Shown piece by piece: positions 1 through 5,190 of a stretch of DNA of 6,049 nucleotides. How positions within the stretch are numbered: the stretch's first letter is position 1; each line of letters begins with the position of its first letter. Source of the DNA: JAGPDF01 sp052035735. GTDB taxonomy: Bacteria > Acidobacteriota > Thermoanaerobaculia > Multivoradales > JAGPDF01. The stretch lies in contig JBPOHI010000223.1 of NCBI GenBank assembly GCA_052035735.1, positions 1 to 6,049 of the forward strand, read 5' to 3'. Position numbers and translations under genes: made by a program. The notes under the pieces were generated by a model. The model saw only the letters and a list, made by a program, of their open reading frames with translations, had not been told where the DNA came from and ran no database searches.

Positions 1-913
1 CCGGCTGGGCCTGGCGATCATCGACGAGCAGCACCGCTTCGGCGTCGAGCAGCGGAAGGTCCTGCAGTCGAAGGGCGACCAGCCCGACATTCTGGTGATG
101 ACGGCGACGCCGATCCCCCGCACCCTGACGCTCACGCTCTACGGCGATCTCGATGTCTCGCAGATCGACGAGATGCCCCCCGGGCGCGGCGGCCTCGTCA
201 CCGAGGTCCTGCCGGGGAGCGAGCGCCGCGAGGTCTACCGCCGCCTGCGCGCCGAGCTCGCCGCAGGAGCGCAAGGCTACGTCGTCTTTCCGCTCATCGA
301 AGAGAGCGAGGAGATCCCGGCCGAATCGCTGGCGGCGCTGGGCACGAAGGTGCGTGAGTATCTCGCCGACTTTCCGAGCGCCGTTCTGCATGGAAAGATC
401 CCCGCGGTGGAGCGCGAGAAGATCATGCAGCAGTTCGCCGCCGGCAAGATCAAGGTTCTCGTCGCCACGACGGTGATCGAGGTCGGCGTCGACGTTCCCA
501 ATGCCACCTGGATGATCATCGAGAGCGCCGAGCGCTTCGGTCTCGCCCAGCTCCACCAACTGCGCGGCCGGGTCGGGCGAGGGAGCGGTGCGTCGCGCTG
601 CCTGGCGATCCACGGCCGTCTGTCGGAGGAGGGCACCAAGCGCCTCGAGGTCTTCGCCGCGACGCGCGACGGTTTCGCCATCGCCGAGGCCGACCTGGCG
701 ATCCGCGGTCCGGGCGACCTGCTCGGCACCCGCCAGGCCGGGCTGCCGCGCTTCCGCGTCGCCGATCTCGCCACCCACCTCGCCTGGATCGAGCGCGCAC
801 GGCAGGATGCGCGTGCGATCGTCAGCCGCTTCGCCGCGCCCGAGCACGCCCGTCTGTGGGCGCGCGTCGAGGCGCGCGCCGGGCGCCTGGGCGATCAGCT
901 GGCGGGAGGCTAG
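1..913 (+). CDS. recG: ATP-dependent DNA helicase RecG, C-terminal part (5' end outside window)
   Basis: RecG is a superfamily 2 double-stranded DNA translocase that regresses stalled replication forks and moves Holliday junctions. Only the last 303 residues are present; reading starts at base 2. The family is usually near 700 residues, so the N-terminal wedge domain and Walker A are upstream. Visible in order (fragment numbering): DEQHRFG helicase box II at about 8-14, TATPIPRTL motif III at 34-42, the second RecA-like lobe with VATTVIEVGVDVPNA at 154-168, motif VI QLHQLRGRVGRG at 183-194, and the RecG-typical segment ATRDGFAIAEADLAIRGPGD ending in LLGTRQAG at about 247, which is part of the translocation (TRG) region. 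The TAG stop is at 911-913, and the next gene begins 12 bases later. The closest alternative, Mfd, shares the TRG region but would not have this DEQHRFG/TATPIPRTL/RGPGDLLGTRQ combination with so short a C-terminus. Identification is secure; the 5' end cannot be judged. Confidence 0.96.
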   Translation, partial: RLGLAIIDEQHRFGVEQRKVLQSKGDQPDILVMTATPIPRTLTLTLYGDLDVSQIDEMPPGRGGLVTEVLPGSERREVYRRLRAELAAGAQGYVVFPLIEESEEIPAESLAALGTKVREYLADFPSAVLHGKIPAVEREKIMQQFAAGKIKVLVATTVIEVGVDVPNATWMIIESAERFGLAQLHQLRGRVGRGSGASRCLAIHGRLSEEGTKRLEVFAATRDGFAIAEADLAIRGPGDLLGTRQAGLPRFRVADLATHLAWIERARQDARAIVSRFAAPEHARLWARVEARAGRLGDQLAGG

Positions 914-919
914 GGGAGA
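912..919 (+). promoter_or_regulatory. Shine-Dalgarno site of the glycosyltransferase gene
   Basis: AGGGGAGA overlaps the recG stop codon and lies 6 bases before the ATG at 926. It supports that start and implies that the gene is read from the recG transcript, since there is no room for a promoter in the 12-base gap. Confidence 0.7.
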
Positions 920-925
920 CCAGGC

Positions 926-2083
926 ATGCGCGTCCTGCTGATCGCCAACACCCTGCCGCCGCACGATCTCTCGGGCGTCGGCGAGCAGGTCGTGCAGCTC
1001 GCCGCCGGCCTGCGCGCGCGCGGCCACGAGGTCGAGGTGCTCGGGCGGGGCGGCGCCGGGGCGCGCGGGCCGAAGGTGCTCTTTCCGCTCGCGATCGTGC
1101 GTCCGGCGCTCGCCGCCATCGCGCGTTTCCGTCCCGACGTCGTGCAGCTGCACGAGTCGGACAGCGGGCTGCTCGCCTCCTGGCTCGGTCGCCGCCGGCG
1201 GCGGCCGCTGCTGGTCGCGCTGCTGCAGGTGAGCTACGTGGAGGAGCGCCGGGCCGTGCGCGCGCTGCGGTGGGGCGACGAGGTCCTCGGCGAGCCGACG
1301 GTCACCGAGCTGCGCTTCCGGCGCTACAAGGCGCCGTTGCAGATCCTCCTCGGCCGGCGCACGGCGCGCGCCGCCGACCTCGTGCTCGCGCCGAGCGCTG
1401 CGACCGCCGCGGAGCTCGCGCGCGACTACGGCGCGCACGACACGGCGGTGCTCCCCAACGCTTCAGGCGCCACTCCCGCGACGCCGCTTGCGGTGGCCGG
1501 CGTGGCGCCGGAGGGTGCGCCCGGGCTGCTGTTCGTCGGCCGGTTGCGCCTGCGCAAGGGGGTCGAAGTGCTGCTGCGCGCCCTCGCCTTGCTGCGACAG
1601 CAGGGCGTCTCGCCGCGCCTCCGCGTCGCCGGCGACGGCGAGCACCGGGCCGCCCTCGAGAGGACCGCCGCTCGCTTCGGCGTCGCCGACCAGGTGGACT
1701 TCCTCGGCCGGCGCGGTCCGGCGGAGATCCGTTGGCTGCTCGAACGGTCGGCGGCGTTGGTCGTGCCCTCGACCTATGAGGGCATGCCGCTGGTGGTGCT
1801 CGAGGCGATGGTCGAGGGGGTGCCTGTGGTCGCCAGCCGGGTGAGCGGCATTCCGGAAGTCGTGCTCGACCCGGAGACCGGCTGGCTGGTGCCGCCGGAG
1901 GACCCGCGGGCCCTAGCCGCCGCGCTCGCCGAGCTGCTCGCGGCGCCGGCGGCGGCGCGGCTTCGCGGCGAACGCGGGCGCGAACGCCTCGAAGCGCGCT
2001 ATCGTCCGGCGGTGGTGGCCGAGCTCTGGGAGTCGATCGTCGGCGCCGCACTCGAAAGGCGAGGGGACAGAAGCCAGCCATGA
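926..2083 (+). CDS. GT4-type (GT-B fold) glycosyltransferase
   Basis: A 385-residue retaining glycosyltransferase of the family 4 type, expected to move a sugar from a nucleotide-sugar donor to a lipid or polysaccharide acceptor at the cytoplasmic face of the inner membrane. The N-terminal Rossmann lobe starts MRVLLIANTLPP, followed by a glycine-containing loop and helix (SGVGEQVVQLAAGLRARGHEV, about 16-36) and PDVVQLHE at 70-77. The C-terminal donor lobe opens with LLFVGRLRLRKG (201-212), where R206 and K211 are placed to bind the donor diphosphate, then RVAGDGEH (233-240) and the EX7E-like element E285-GMPLVVL-E293. These fit the family; length is normal. There is no signal peptide and no clear transmembrane helix. 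The gene begins 12 bases after recG and overlaps the next gene by ATGA. Donor and acceptor cannot be told from sequence; lipopolysaccharide, exopolysaccharide or glycolipid synthesis are all possible. Confidence 0.9.
   Translation: MRVLLIANTLPPHDLSGVGEQVVQLAAGLRARGHEVEVLGRGGAGARGPKVLFPLAIVRPALAAIARFRPDVVQLHESDSGLLASWLGRRRRRPLLVALLQVSYVEERRAVRALRWGDEVLGEPTVTELRFRRYKAPLQILLGRRTARAADLVLAPSAATAAELARDYGAHDTAVLPNASGATPATPLAVAGVAPEGAPGLLFVGRLRLRKGVEVLLRALALLRQQGVSPRLRVAGDGEHRAALERTAARFGVADQVDFLGRRGPAEIRWLLERSAALVVPSTYEGMPLVVLEAMVEGVPVVASRVSGIPEVVLDPETGWLVPPEDPRALAAALAELLAAPAAARLRGERGRERLEARYRPAVVAELWESIVGAALERRGDRSQP
2061..2067 (+). promoter_or_regulatory. Possible Shine-Dalgarno site of the small membrane protein gene
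   Basis: GAGGGGA lies inside the end of the glycosyltransferase gene, 12 bases before the ATG at 2080. The spacing is longer than ideal, so initiation probably depends partly on ribosomes terminating at the overlapping TGA. Confidence 0.45.
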
Positions 2084-2571
2084 ACCGCTTCGCCAAGATC
2101 ATGCAGTCCCTCGGCTGGCTCGGCGTGGTCCTCCTGGCCGCGGTCTGGACGCAGGGCTTCTTCGTGCGCGACCAGCCGCCGGCGCTCGCCCGTCACTCGA
2201 TCCTCGCGATCGCCGCCGCCGGCCTCTGCATCCTGCCGCGCTTCTGGACCATTGCCTACCTGCCGCTCGCCGCCCGCGGCCGGGCGACCCGCCGGCCCGC
2301 CGGGGGGCGCCGCGCGGAAGCGTCGGCGCGTCTCCGGCGTCTGGCCACGATCGCCGGCGTCCTCGCGCTCGTCGGTGTCGCGGGCTCTTTCGCACTTGCG
2401 GGTGCGGTCGTCCTGCGCAAGGTGACGCCGCTCGCGCACGGTCTCGTCGGAGGCTTGGCTCTCGCCCTGCAGATCGGCGCGCTCCTGGTCGAGCGTCGCG
2501 CCCTGCTCGCCGATGCGGTGGAGATGCGCTCCCTGGACGCCGCCGCGGAACCCGCGTCCGCGGCCTCCTGA
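2080..2571 (+). CDS. Small integral membrane protein of unknown function
   Basis: A 163-residue protein I do not recognise. It has four likely membrane helices by inspection: about 11-28 (LGWLGVVLLAAVW region), 41-62 (ILAIAAAGLCIL then PRFWTIAYLPL), 88-112 (LATIAGVLALVGVAGSFALAG region) and 117-137 (LAHGLVGGLALALQIGALL region). Helices 2 and 3 are joined by a strongly basic loop (about 66-87, rich in Arg), which by the positive-inside rule would be cytoplasmic and put both termini in the cytoplasm too. The tail is Ala-rich and mildly acidic. No catalytic motif is visible. The start codon overlaps the glycosyltransferase stop as ATGA, so the two are co-translated; a role beside the glycosyltransferase in envelope biogenesis is inference only. 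Third-position GC matches the neighbours, supporting real coding. The antisense frames over the same stretch are Arg/Gly/Pro-rich and less protein-like. Confidence 0.75.
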   Translation: MNRFAKIMQSLGWLGVVLLAAVWTQGFFVRDQPPALARHSILAIAAAGLCILPRFWTIAYLPLAARGRATRRPAGGRRAEASARLRRLATIAGVLALVGVAGSFALAGAVVLRKVTPLAHGLVGGLALALQIGALLVERRALLADAVEMRSLDAAAEPASAAS

Positions 2572-2577
2572 GGCCGC
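2560..2577. repeat. Perfect inverted repeat over the stop codon of the membrane protein gene
   Basis: GCGGCCTC and GAGGCCGC are exact complements separated by CT, so the transcript can form a 7-bp stem with a 4-base CCTG loop (or 8 bp with a tighter loop). It spans the TGA at 2569-2571. No run of T follows, so it is not a standard intrinsic terminator. It could slow polymerase, protect the 3' end of the upstream message, or be chance in GC-rich DNA. Confidence 0.45.
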
Positions 2578-2594
2578 CGGCCGGCGCGCCCTGC

Positions 2595-2603
2595 TGGTAT
2601 ACT
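2595..2603 (+). promoter_or_regulatory. Putative extended -10 promoter for trpS-scpA-scpB-rluB
   Basis: TGG-TATACT fits the extended -10 pattern TGnTATAAT with one mismatch in the hexamer, and it is an AT-rich island in an otherwise extremely GC-rich stretch. The hexamer is at 2598-2603, so transcription would begin near 2610, giving a leader of about 84 bases before the GTG at 2694. No TTGACA-like -35 box is present 17 bases upstream (that position reads CGCCGG), which is tolerated at extended -10 promoters. It lies in the only gap over 100 bases in the window. Confidence 0.5.
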
Positions 2604-2658
2604 GCGGCGCGTTCGTCCCGATCCGTCTCCCCCGGTGGTACAGCTCGAGGAAGCGGCG

Positions 2659-2676
2659 CCGGCGAAGTGACGCCGG
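2659..2676 (+). other. Short hairpin in the trpS leader
   Basis: CCGGCG (2659-2664) and CGCCGG (2671-2676) are exact complements around a 6-base loop AAGTGA. The hairpin ends 7 bases before the Shine-Dalgarno site of trpS. No T tract follows and no T-box or Trp-codon leader was seen. It may be a simple 5' UTR structure that affects initiation, or chance. Confidence 0.35.
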
Positions 2677-2683
2677 AACCTCT

Positions 2684-2688
2684 AGGAG
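2684..2688 (+). promoter_or_regulatory. Shine-Dalgarno site that fixes the trpS start
   Basis: AGGAG is 5 bases before GTG 2694. This favours that start over the in-frame upstream GTG at 2667, which has no comparable site and would add nine residues (TPEPLGAF-type) before the conserved N-terminus. Confidence 0.75.
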
Positions 2689-2693
2689 CCTTT

Positions 2694-3713
2694 GTGTCGG
2701 ACTCTCAAATCGTGCTTTCCGGAATGCGCTCGACCGGGAAACTCCATCTCGGTCATCTCTTCGGCACCCTGCACAACTGGGTCGAGCTGCAGCAGCGGCA
2801 TAGCTGCTACTTCTTCGCCGCCGACTGGCACGCGCTGACCAGCGACTACGCCGACCCGTCGAAGGTGACGGAGAACACGATCGAGATGCTCGCCGACTGG
2901 ATCGCCGCTGGTGTCGATCCCGATCGGTCCGTGGTGTTCGTGCAGTCGATGGTGCCGGAGCACGCCGAGCTGCATCTCATCCTGTCGATGATCACGCCGC
3001 TCGGCTGGCTCGAACGGGTGCCCACCTACAAGGACCAGATTCGCGAGATCGAGAACCGCGATCTCAACACCTACGGCTTCCTCGGCTACCCGGTGCTGCA
3101 GACCTCCGACATCATCCTCTATCGCGCCCACTTCGTGCCGGTGGGGGAGGACCAGTCGAGTCACCTCGAGCTCTCGCGCGAGATCACGCGGCGTTTCAAC
3201 TCGCTCTACGGCAACGTCTTTCCGGAGCCCAAGGCGCTCTTCACCCGCACGCCGAAGGTGCCCGGCCTCGACGGCCGCAAGATGTCGAAGTCGTACGACA
3301 ATGCGATCAACCTCTCCGATCCGCCGGCGGTCGTGCGCCAGAAGTGCATGACGATGTTCACCGATCCGACGCGCGTGCGGAAAGCCGATCCCGGGCATCC
3401 CGAGAGTTGCAACCTGTTCGAGTTCCACAAGCTGCTGTCGCCGCCCGACCTCATCGAGCGCGTCGCGCGCGACTGCCGGGCGGCGGCGATCGGCTGCGTC
3501 GAGGACAAGAAGCTGCTCGCCGAGCAGATCATCGCCCTGCTCGAGCCGATCCAGCAGCGCCGCCAGGAGCTGCTGCGCGAGCGCGGCGCCCTGCTCTCGC
3601 TGCTGCGCGACGGCTCGGCGCGGGCGCGCGAACGGGCGCGCGAGACCATGGCCCAGGTGCGCGGCGCGCTCGGCCTCGACTACGACCGCCTCCTGCAGCG
3701 GGAGCTGCAGTGA
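2694..3713 (+). CDS. trpS: Tryptophanyl-tRNA synthetase (EC 6.1.1.2)
   Basis: Charges tRNA(Trp) with tryptophan using ATP, in the cytoplasm, as a homodimeric class Ic synthetase. With the GTG start at 2694 it has 339 residues, normal for bacterial TrpRS. The Rossmann domain carries the first signature as SGMRSTGKLHLGH with the HLGH at about 18-21; YGFLGYPVLQTSDIILYRA (127-145) is the tryptophan-pocket helix, in which D139 is the expected indole-nitrogen contact; GEDQ is at 151-154; and KMSKS is at 196-200, followed by YDNAI. The C-terminal part has the usual helical region (FHKLLSPPDLIERVARDC and onwards). TyrRS is excluded by the KMSKSYDNAI and YPVLQTSDI context. The first signature has Ser where many TrpRS have Pro (PTG or PSG) and HLGH rather than HLGN/TIGN, seen as a family variant. 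It is first in the run with scpA, scpB and rluB, preceded by a candidate promoter, and overlaps scpA by 4 bases. Confidence 0.95.
   Translation: MSDSQIVLSGMRSTGKLHLGHLFGTLHNWVELQQRHSCYFFAADWHALTSDYADPSKVTENTIEMLADWIAAGVDPDRSVVFVQSMVPEHAELHLILSMITPLGWLERVPTYKDQIREIENRDLNTYGFLGYPVLQTSDIILYRAHFVPVGEDQSSHLELSREITRRFNSLYGNVFPEPKALFTRTPKVPGLDGRKMSKSYDNAINLSDPPAVVRQKCMTMFTDPTRVRKADPGHPESCNLFEFHKLLSPPDLIERVARDCRAAAIGCVEDKKLLAEQIIALLEPIQQRRQELLRERGALLSLLRDGSARARERARETMAQVRGALGLDYDRLLQRELQ
3700..3704 (+). promoter_or_regulatory. Shine-Dalgarno site that fixes the scpA start
   Basis: GGGAG inside the end of trpS lies 5 bases before GTG 3710. The frame is open far upstream, but that stretch is a low-complexity Arg/Ala/Pro-rich shadow of trpS; this site and the stop/start overlap support the short form. 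Confidence 0.65.
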
Positions 3714-4501
3714 GCGCAGCGCCTTCGGTCAGCCGCCTGCTGCCGGAGGACTGGCGCGTCCACCTGCCGGTTTTCGACGGTCCGCTCGACCTGCTGCTGC
3801 ACCTCATCAAGCTCAACGAGGTCGAGATCACCGACATCCCGGTCGCCACCATCTGCGACCAGTTTCACGAGTACCTGCGGCTGATGGAGCAGATGGATCT
3901 CGACATCGCCGGCGAGTACATCTACGAAGCCGCCCTGCTCATCCAGCTCAAGTCACGGATGCTCCTGCCGCGGCCGAAGAAGGTGAACGGCGAGACGATC
4001 GAGGAGGATCCGCGCGGCGAGCTGGTGCAGCGCCTGCTCGAGTATCGGCGGATCAAGGAGGCGGCGCAGGCGCTGGCCGAGGTCGATCGCATGCGGCTCG
4101 GGCTGTGGGCGCGGCGGAAGCCCGCCTGGGAAGAGGAGGAGGGGGAGGAGGTCGATCTCGACGAGGTCTCGCTCTTCGATCTGCTCTCCGCCTTTCGCGG
4201 CGTGCTCGACCGCTACGACCGCGAGAATCCCGATCCGATCCTGCTCCCCGCCGAGACCTTTCCGGTGCGCGGCCAGTTCGAGCGCCTGCTCGAGATCCTC
4301 AATGCCGGCGCACCGTTCGATTTCATTCACGACTTGCGCAACCGCAGCTGCCGGGCCGAAGCGATCGCCGCGTTCCTCGCCGTGCTGGAGCTCGCCCGCT
4401 TGCGCCTGGTGCGCATCCACCAGACCGAGGGCGGGGCCATCGTCCTCTACCGGACGACGCTCGATCCGACCGCGGAAGACCTGGAGAGTGTGGACGCATG
4501 A
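3710..4501 (+). CDS. scpA: Segregation and condensation protein ScpA (kleisin subunit)
   Basis: The kleisin of the bacterial SMC-ScpAB condensin: it bridges the SMC heads and binds an ScpB dimer, helping chromosome compaction and separation. With GTG 3710 it is 263 residues, the usual ScpA size. The family hallmark VFDGPLDLLLHLIKLNEVEI occurs at 21-40, followed by ITDIPVATICDQFHEYL (40-56) and the helix DLDIAGEYIYEAALLIQLKS (63-82), ending in RMLLPRP. The middle has an ELVQRLLEYRRIKEAAQAL helix (104-122) and then an acidic linker (EEEEGEEVDLDE, 141-152). The C-terminal winged helix that binds an SMC head includes FDFIHDLRNRSCRAEAIAAF (203-222) and LAVLELARLRLVRIHQ (223-238). GTGA overlaps the trpS stop, and ATGA overlaps the scpB start, so the three are probably translated in a coupled way. 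Identification is secure; only the start is a choice. Confidence 0.95.
   Translation: MSAAPSVSRLLPEDWRVHLPVFDGPLDLLLHLIKLNEVEITDIPVATICDQFHEYLRLMEQMDLDIAGEYIYEAALLIQLKSRMLLPRPKKVNGETIEEDPRGELVQRLLEYRRIKEAAQALAEVDRMRLGLWARRKPAWEEEEGEEVDLDEVSLFDLLSAFRGVLDRYDRENPDPILLPAETFPVRGQFERLLEILNAGAPFDFIHDLRNRSCRAEAIAAFLAVLELARLRLVRIHQTEGGAIVLYRTTLDPTAEDLESVDA
4483..4488 (+). promoter_or_regulatory. Shine-Dalgarno site of scpB
   Basis: GGAGAG inside the 3' end of scpA lies 9 bases before the scpB ATG at 4498 and supports that start. Confidence 0.6.
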
Positions 4502-5190
4502 TCAGCCGAACCGAGCTCGAGGCCGCCCTGGAGGCGGTGCTGTTCGCTGCCGCCCAGCCGGTGCCGGTCGAGCGGCTCACCGGCCTGTTCGAGGGCGTGG
4601 AGGCGGAGGACTTCGAAGCCGCGCTGGCGGCGTTGCGCGCGCGCTATCAACCGGAGCCGGGACGCGGCCTGTTCATCGAGGAGGTTGCCGGCGGCCTGCG
4701 CATCGTGACCGCGGCGGAGTACCATGGCTACCTGAAGAAGTTCTTCGATGCGGCCGGGGGCAACAAGCTGTCGATGGCCGCCATCGAAACCCTCGCCATC
4801 GTCGCCTACCGTCAGCCGGTGACGGCGCCGGAAGTGCAGGAGATGCGGGGCAAGCAGTCGGCGGCGGTGATCCGCAACCTGCTCGAGAAACGTCTGCTGC
4901 GCATTTCGGGACGCAAGGAGGTCGTCGGACGCCCGTTTCTCTATTCGACGACGCGGGAGTTCCTGATGCACTTCGGCTTGAAGAGCCTGAACGAGCTGCC
5001 GCCTCTCGAGGAGTTCGAGGAGACCTTCGGCAGCGAACCGGGCGATACGCAGGACGCCGGCGAACGGCATGCGGCAGTCGAGGCCTACGACGCGCAGGAT
5101 CCGGAAGCGGCCCGGGACCTCGAAGCGGCGCTCGATGCCGGCACCGAAGCCGCCGGAGCAGAAGAGCCTGGAAGTGCGGAGGAATCGTGA
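4498..5190 (+). CDS. scpB: Segregation and condensation protein ScpB
   Basis: ScpB dimers bind the central part of ScpA and regulate SMC-ScpAB condensin on the chromosome. The protein has 230 residues. It starts with the first winged helix (ELEAALEAVLFAAAQPVPVE, 6-25; GLFIEEVAGGLRIVT, 57-71). The second has the family core LSMAAIETLAIVAYRQPVTA (91-110), PEVQEMRGKQSAAVIRNLLE (111-130), then RISGRKEVVGRPFLYSTTREF (135-155), MHFGLKSLNELPPLEEF (157-173). The usual RGV-x-S-DGV element here reads RGKQSAAVI, a modest variation. The last about 50 residues (180-230) are Ala/Glu/Asp-rich, likely disordered and acidic; such tails vary between species. The ATG overlaps the scpA TGA; the end overlaps the next gene as GTGA. 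Function by family is secure. Confidence 0.95.
   Translation: MISRTELEAALEAVLFAAAQPVPVERLTGLFEGVEAEDFEAALAALRARYQPEPGRGLFIEEVAGGLRIVTAAEYHGYLKKFFDAAGGNKLSMAAIETLAIVAYRQPVTAPEVQEMRGKQSAAVIRNLLEKRLLRISGRKEVVGRPFLYSTTREFLMHFGLKSLNELPPLEEFEETFGSEPGDTQDAGERHAAVEAYDAQDPEAARDLEAALDAGTEAAGAEEPGSAEES
5178..5182 (+). promoter_or_regulatory. Shine-Dalgarno site that fixes the rluB start
   Basis: GGAGG at the end of scpB lies 4 bases before GTG 5187. It is the strongest ribosome site in the window and places the start right before the conserved S4-domain N-terminus. Confidence 0.7.

Noticed and set aside
856..1779. A long + strand open frame of 307 codons overlapping recG and the glycosyltransferase.
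   Set aside because: It is almost entirely Arg, Ala and Gly with no motif, and it covers the well-supported glycosyltransferase frame; typical of an off-frame in GC-rich DNA.
2635..2670. An 11-codon open frame (GTG to TGA) in the trpS leader, considered as an attenuation peptide.
   Set aside because: It contains no Trp codon, has no ribosome-binding site before it, and no alternative terminator structure follows it.
2560..2690. Intrinsic terminator between the membrane protein gene and trpS.
   Set aside because: Two GC-rich stems are present, but neither is followed by a run of T.
2682..3428. A 248-codon antisense open frame opposite trpS.
   Set aside because: It mirrors the codon bias of trpS, shows no recognisable domain, has no supported start, and trpS on the other strand is certain.
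3344..3709. A longer form of ScpA starting far upstream inside trpS.
   Set aside because: The extension is Arg/Ala/Pro-rich and unrelated to the kleisin family; GTG 3710 has a ribosome site and gives the normal length.
3953..4420. Antisense open frame of 155 codons opposite scpA.
   Set aside because: Shadow of the scpA codon pattern (Leu/Glu/Ala/Arg-rich) with no motif; scpA explains the stretch.
4447..5070. Antisense open frame of 207 codons opposite scpB.
   Set aside because: Leu/Arg/Gln/His-rich complement of the scpB frame with no domain; not a gene.
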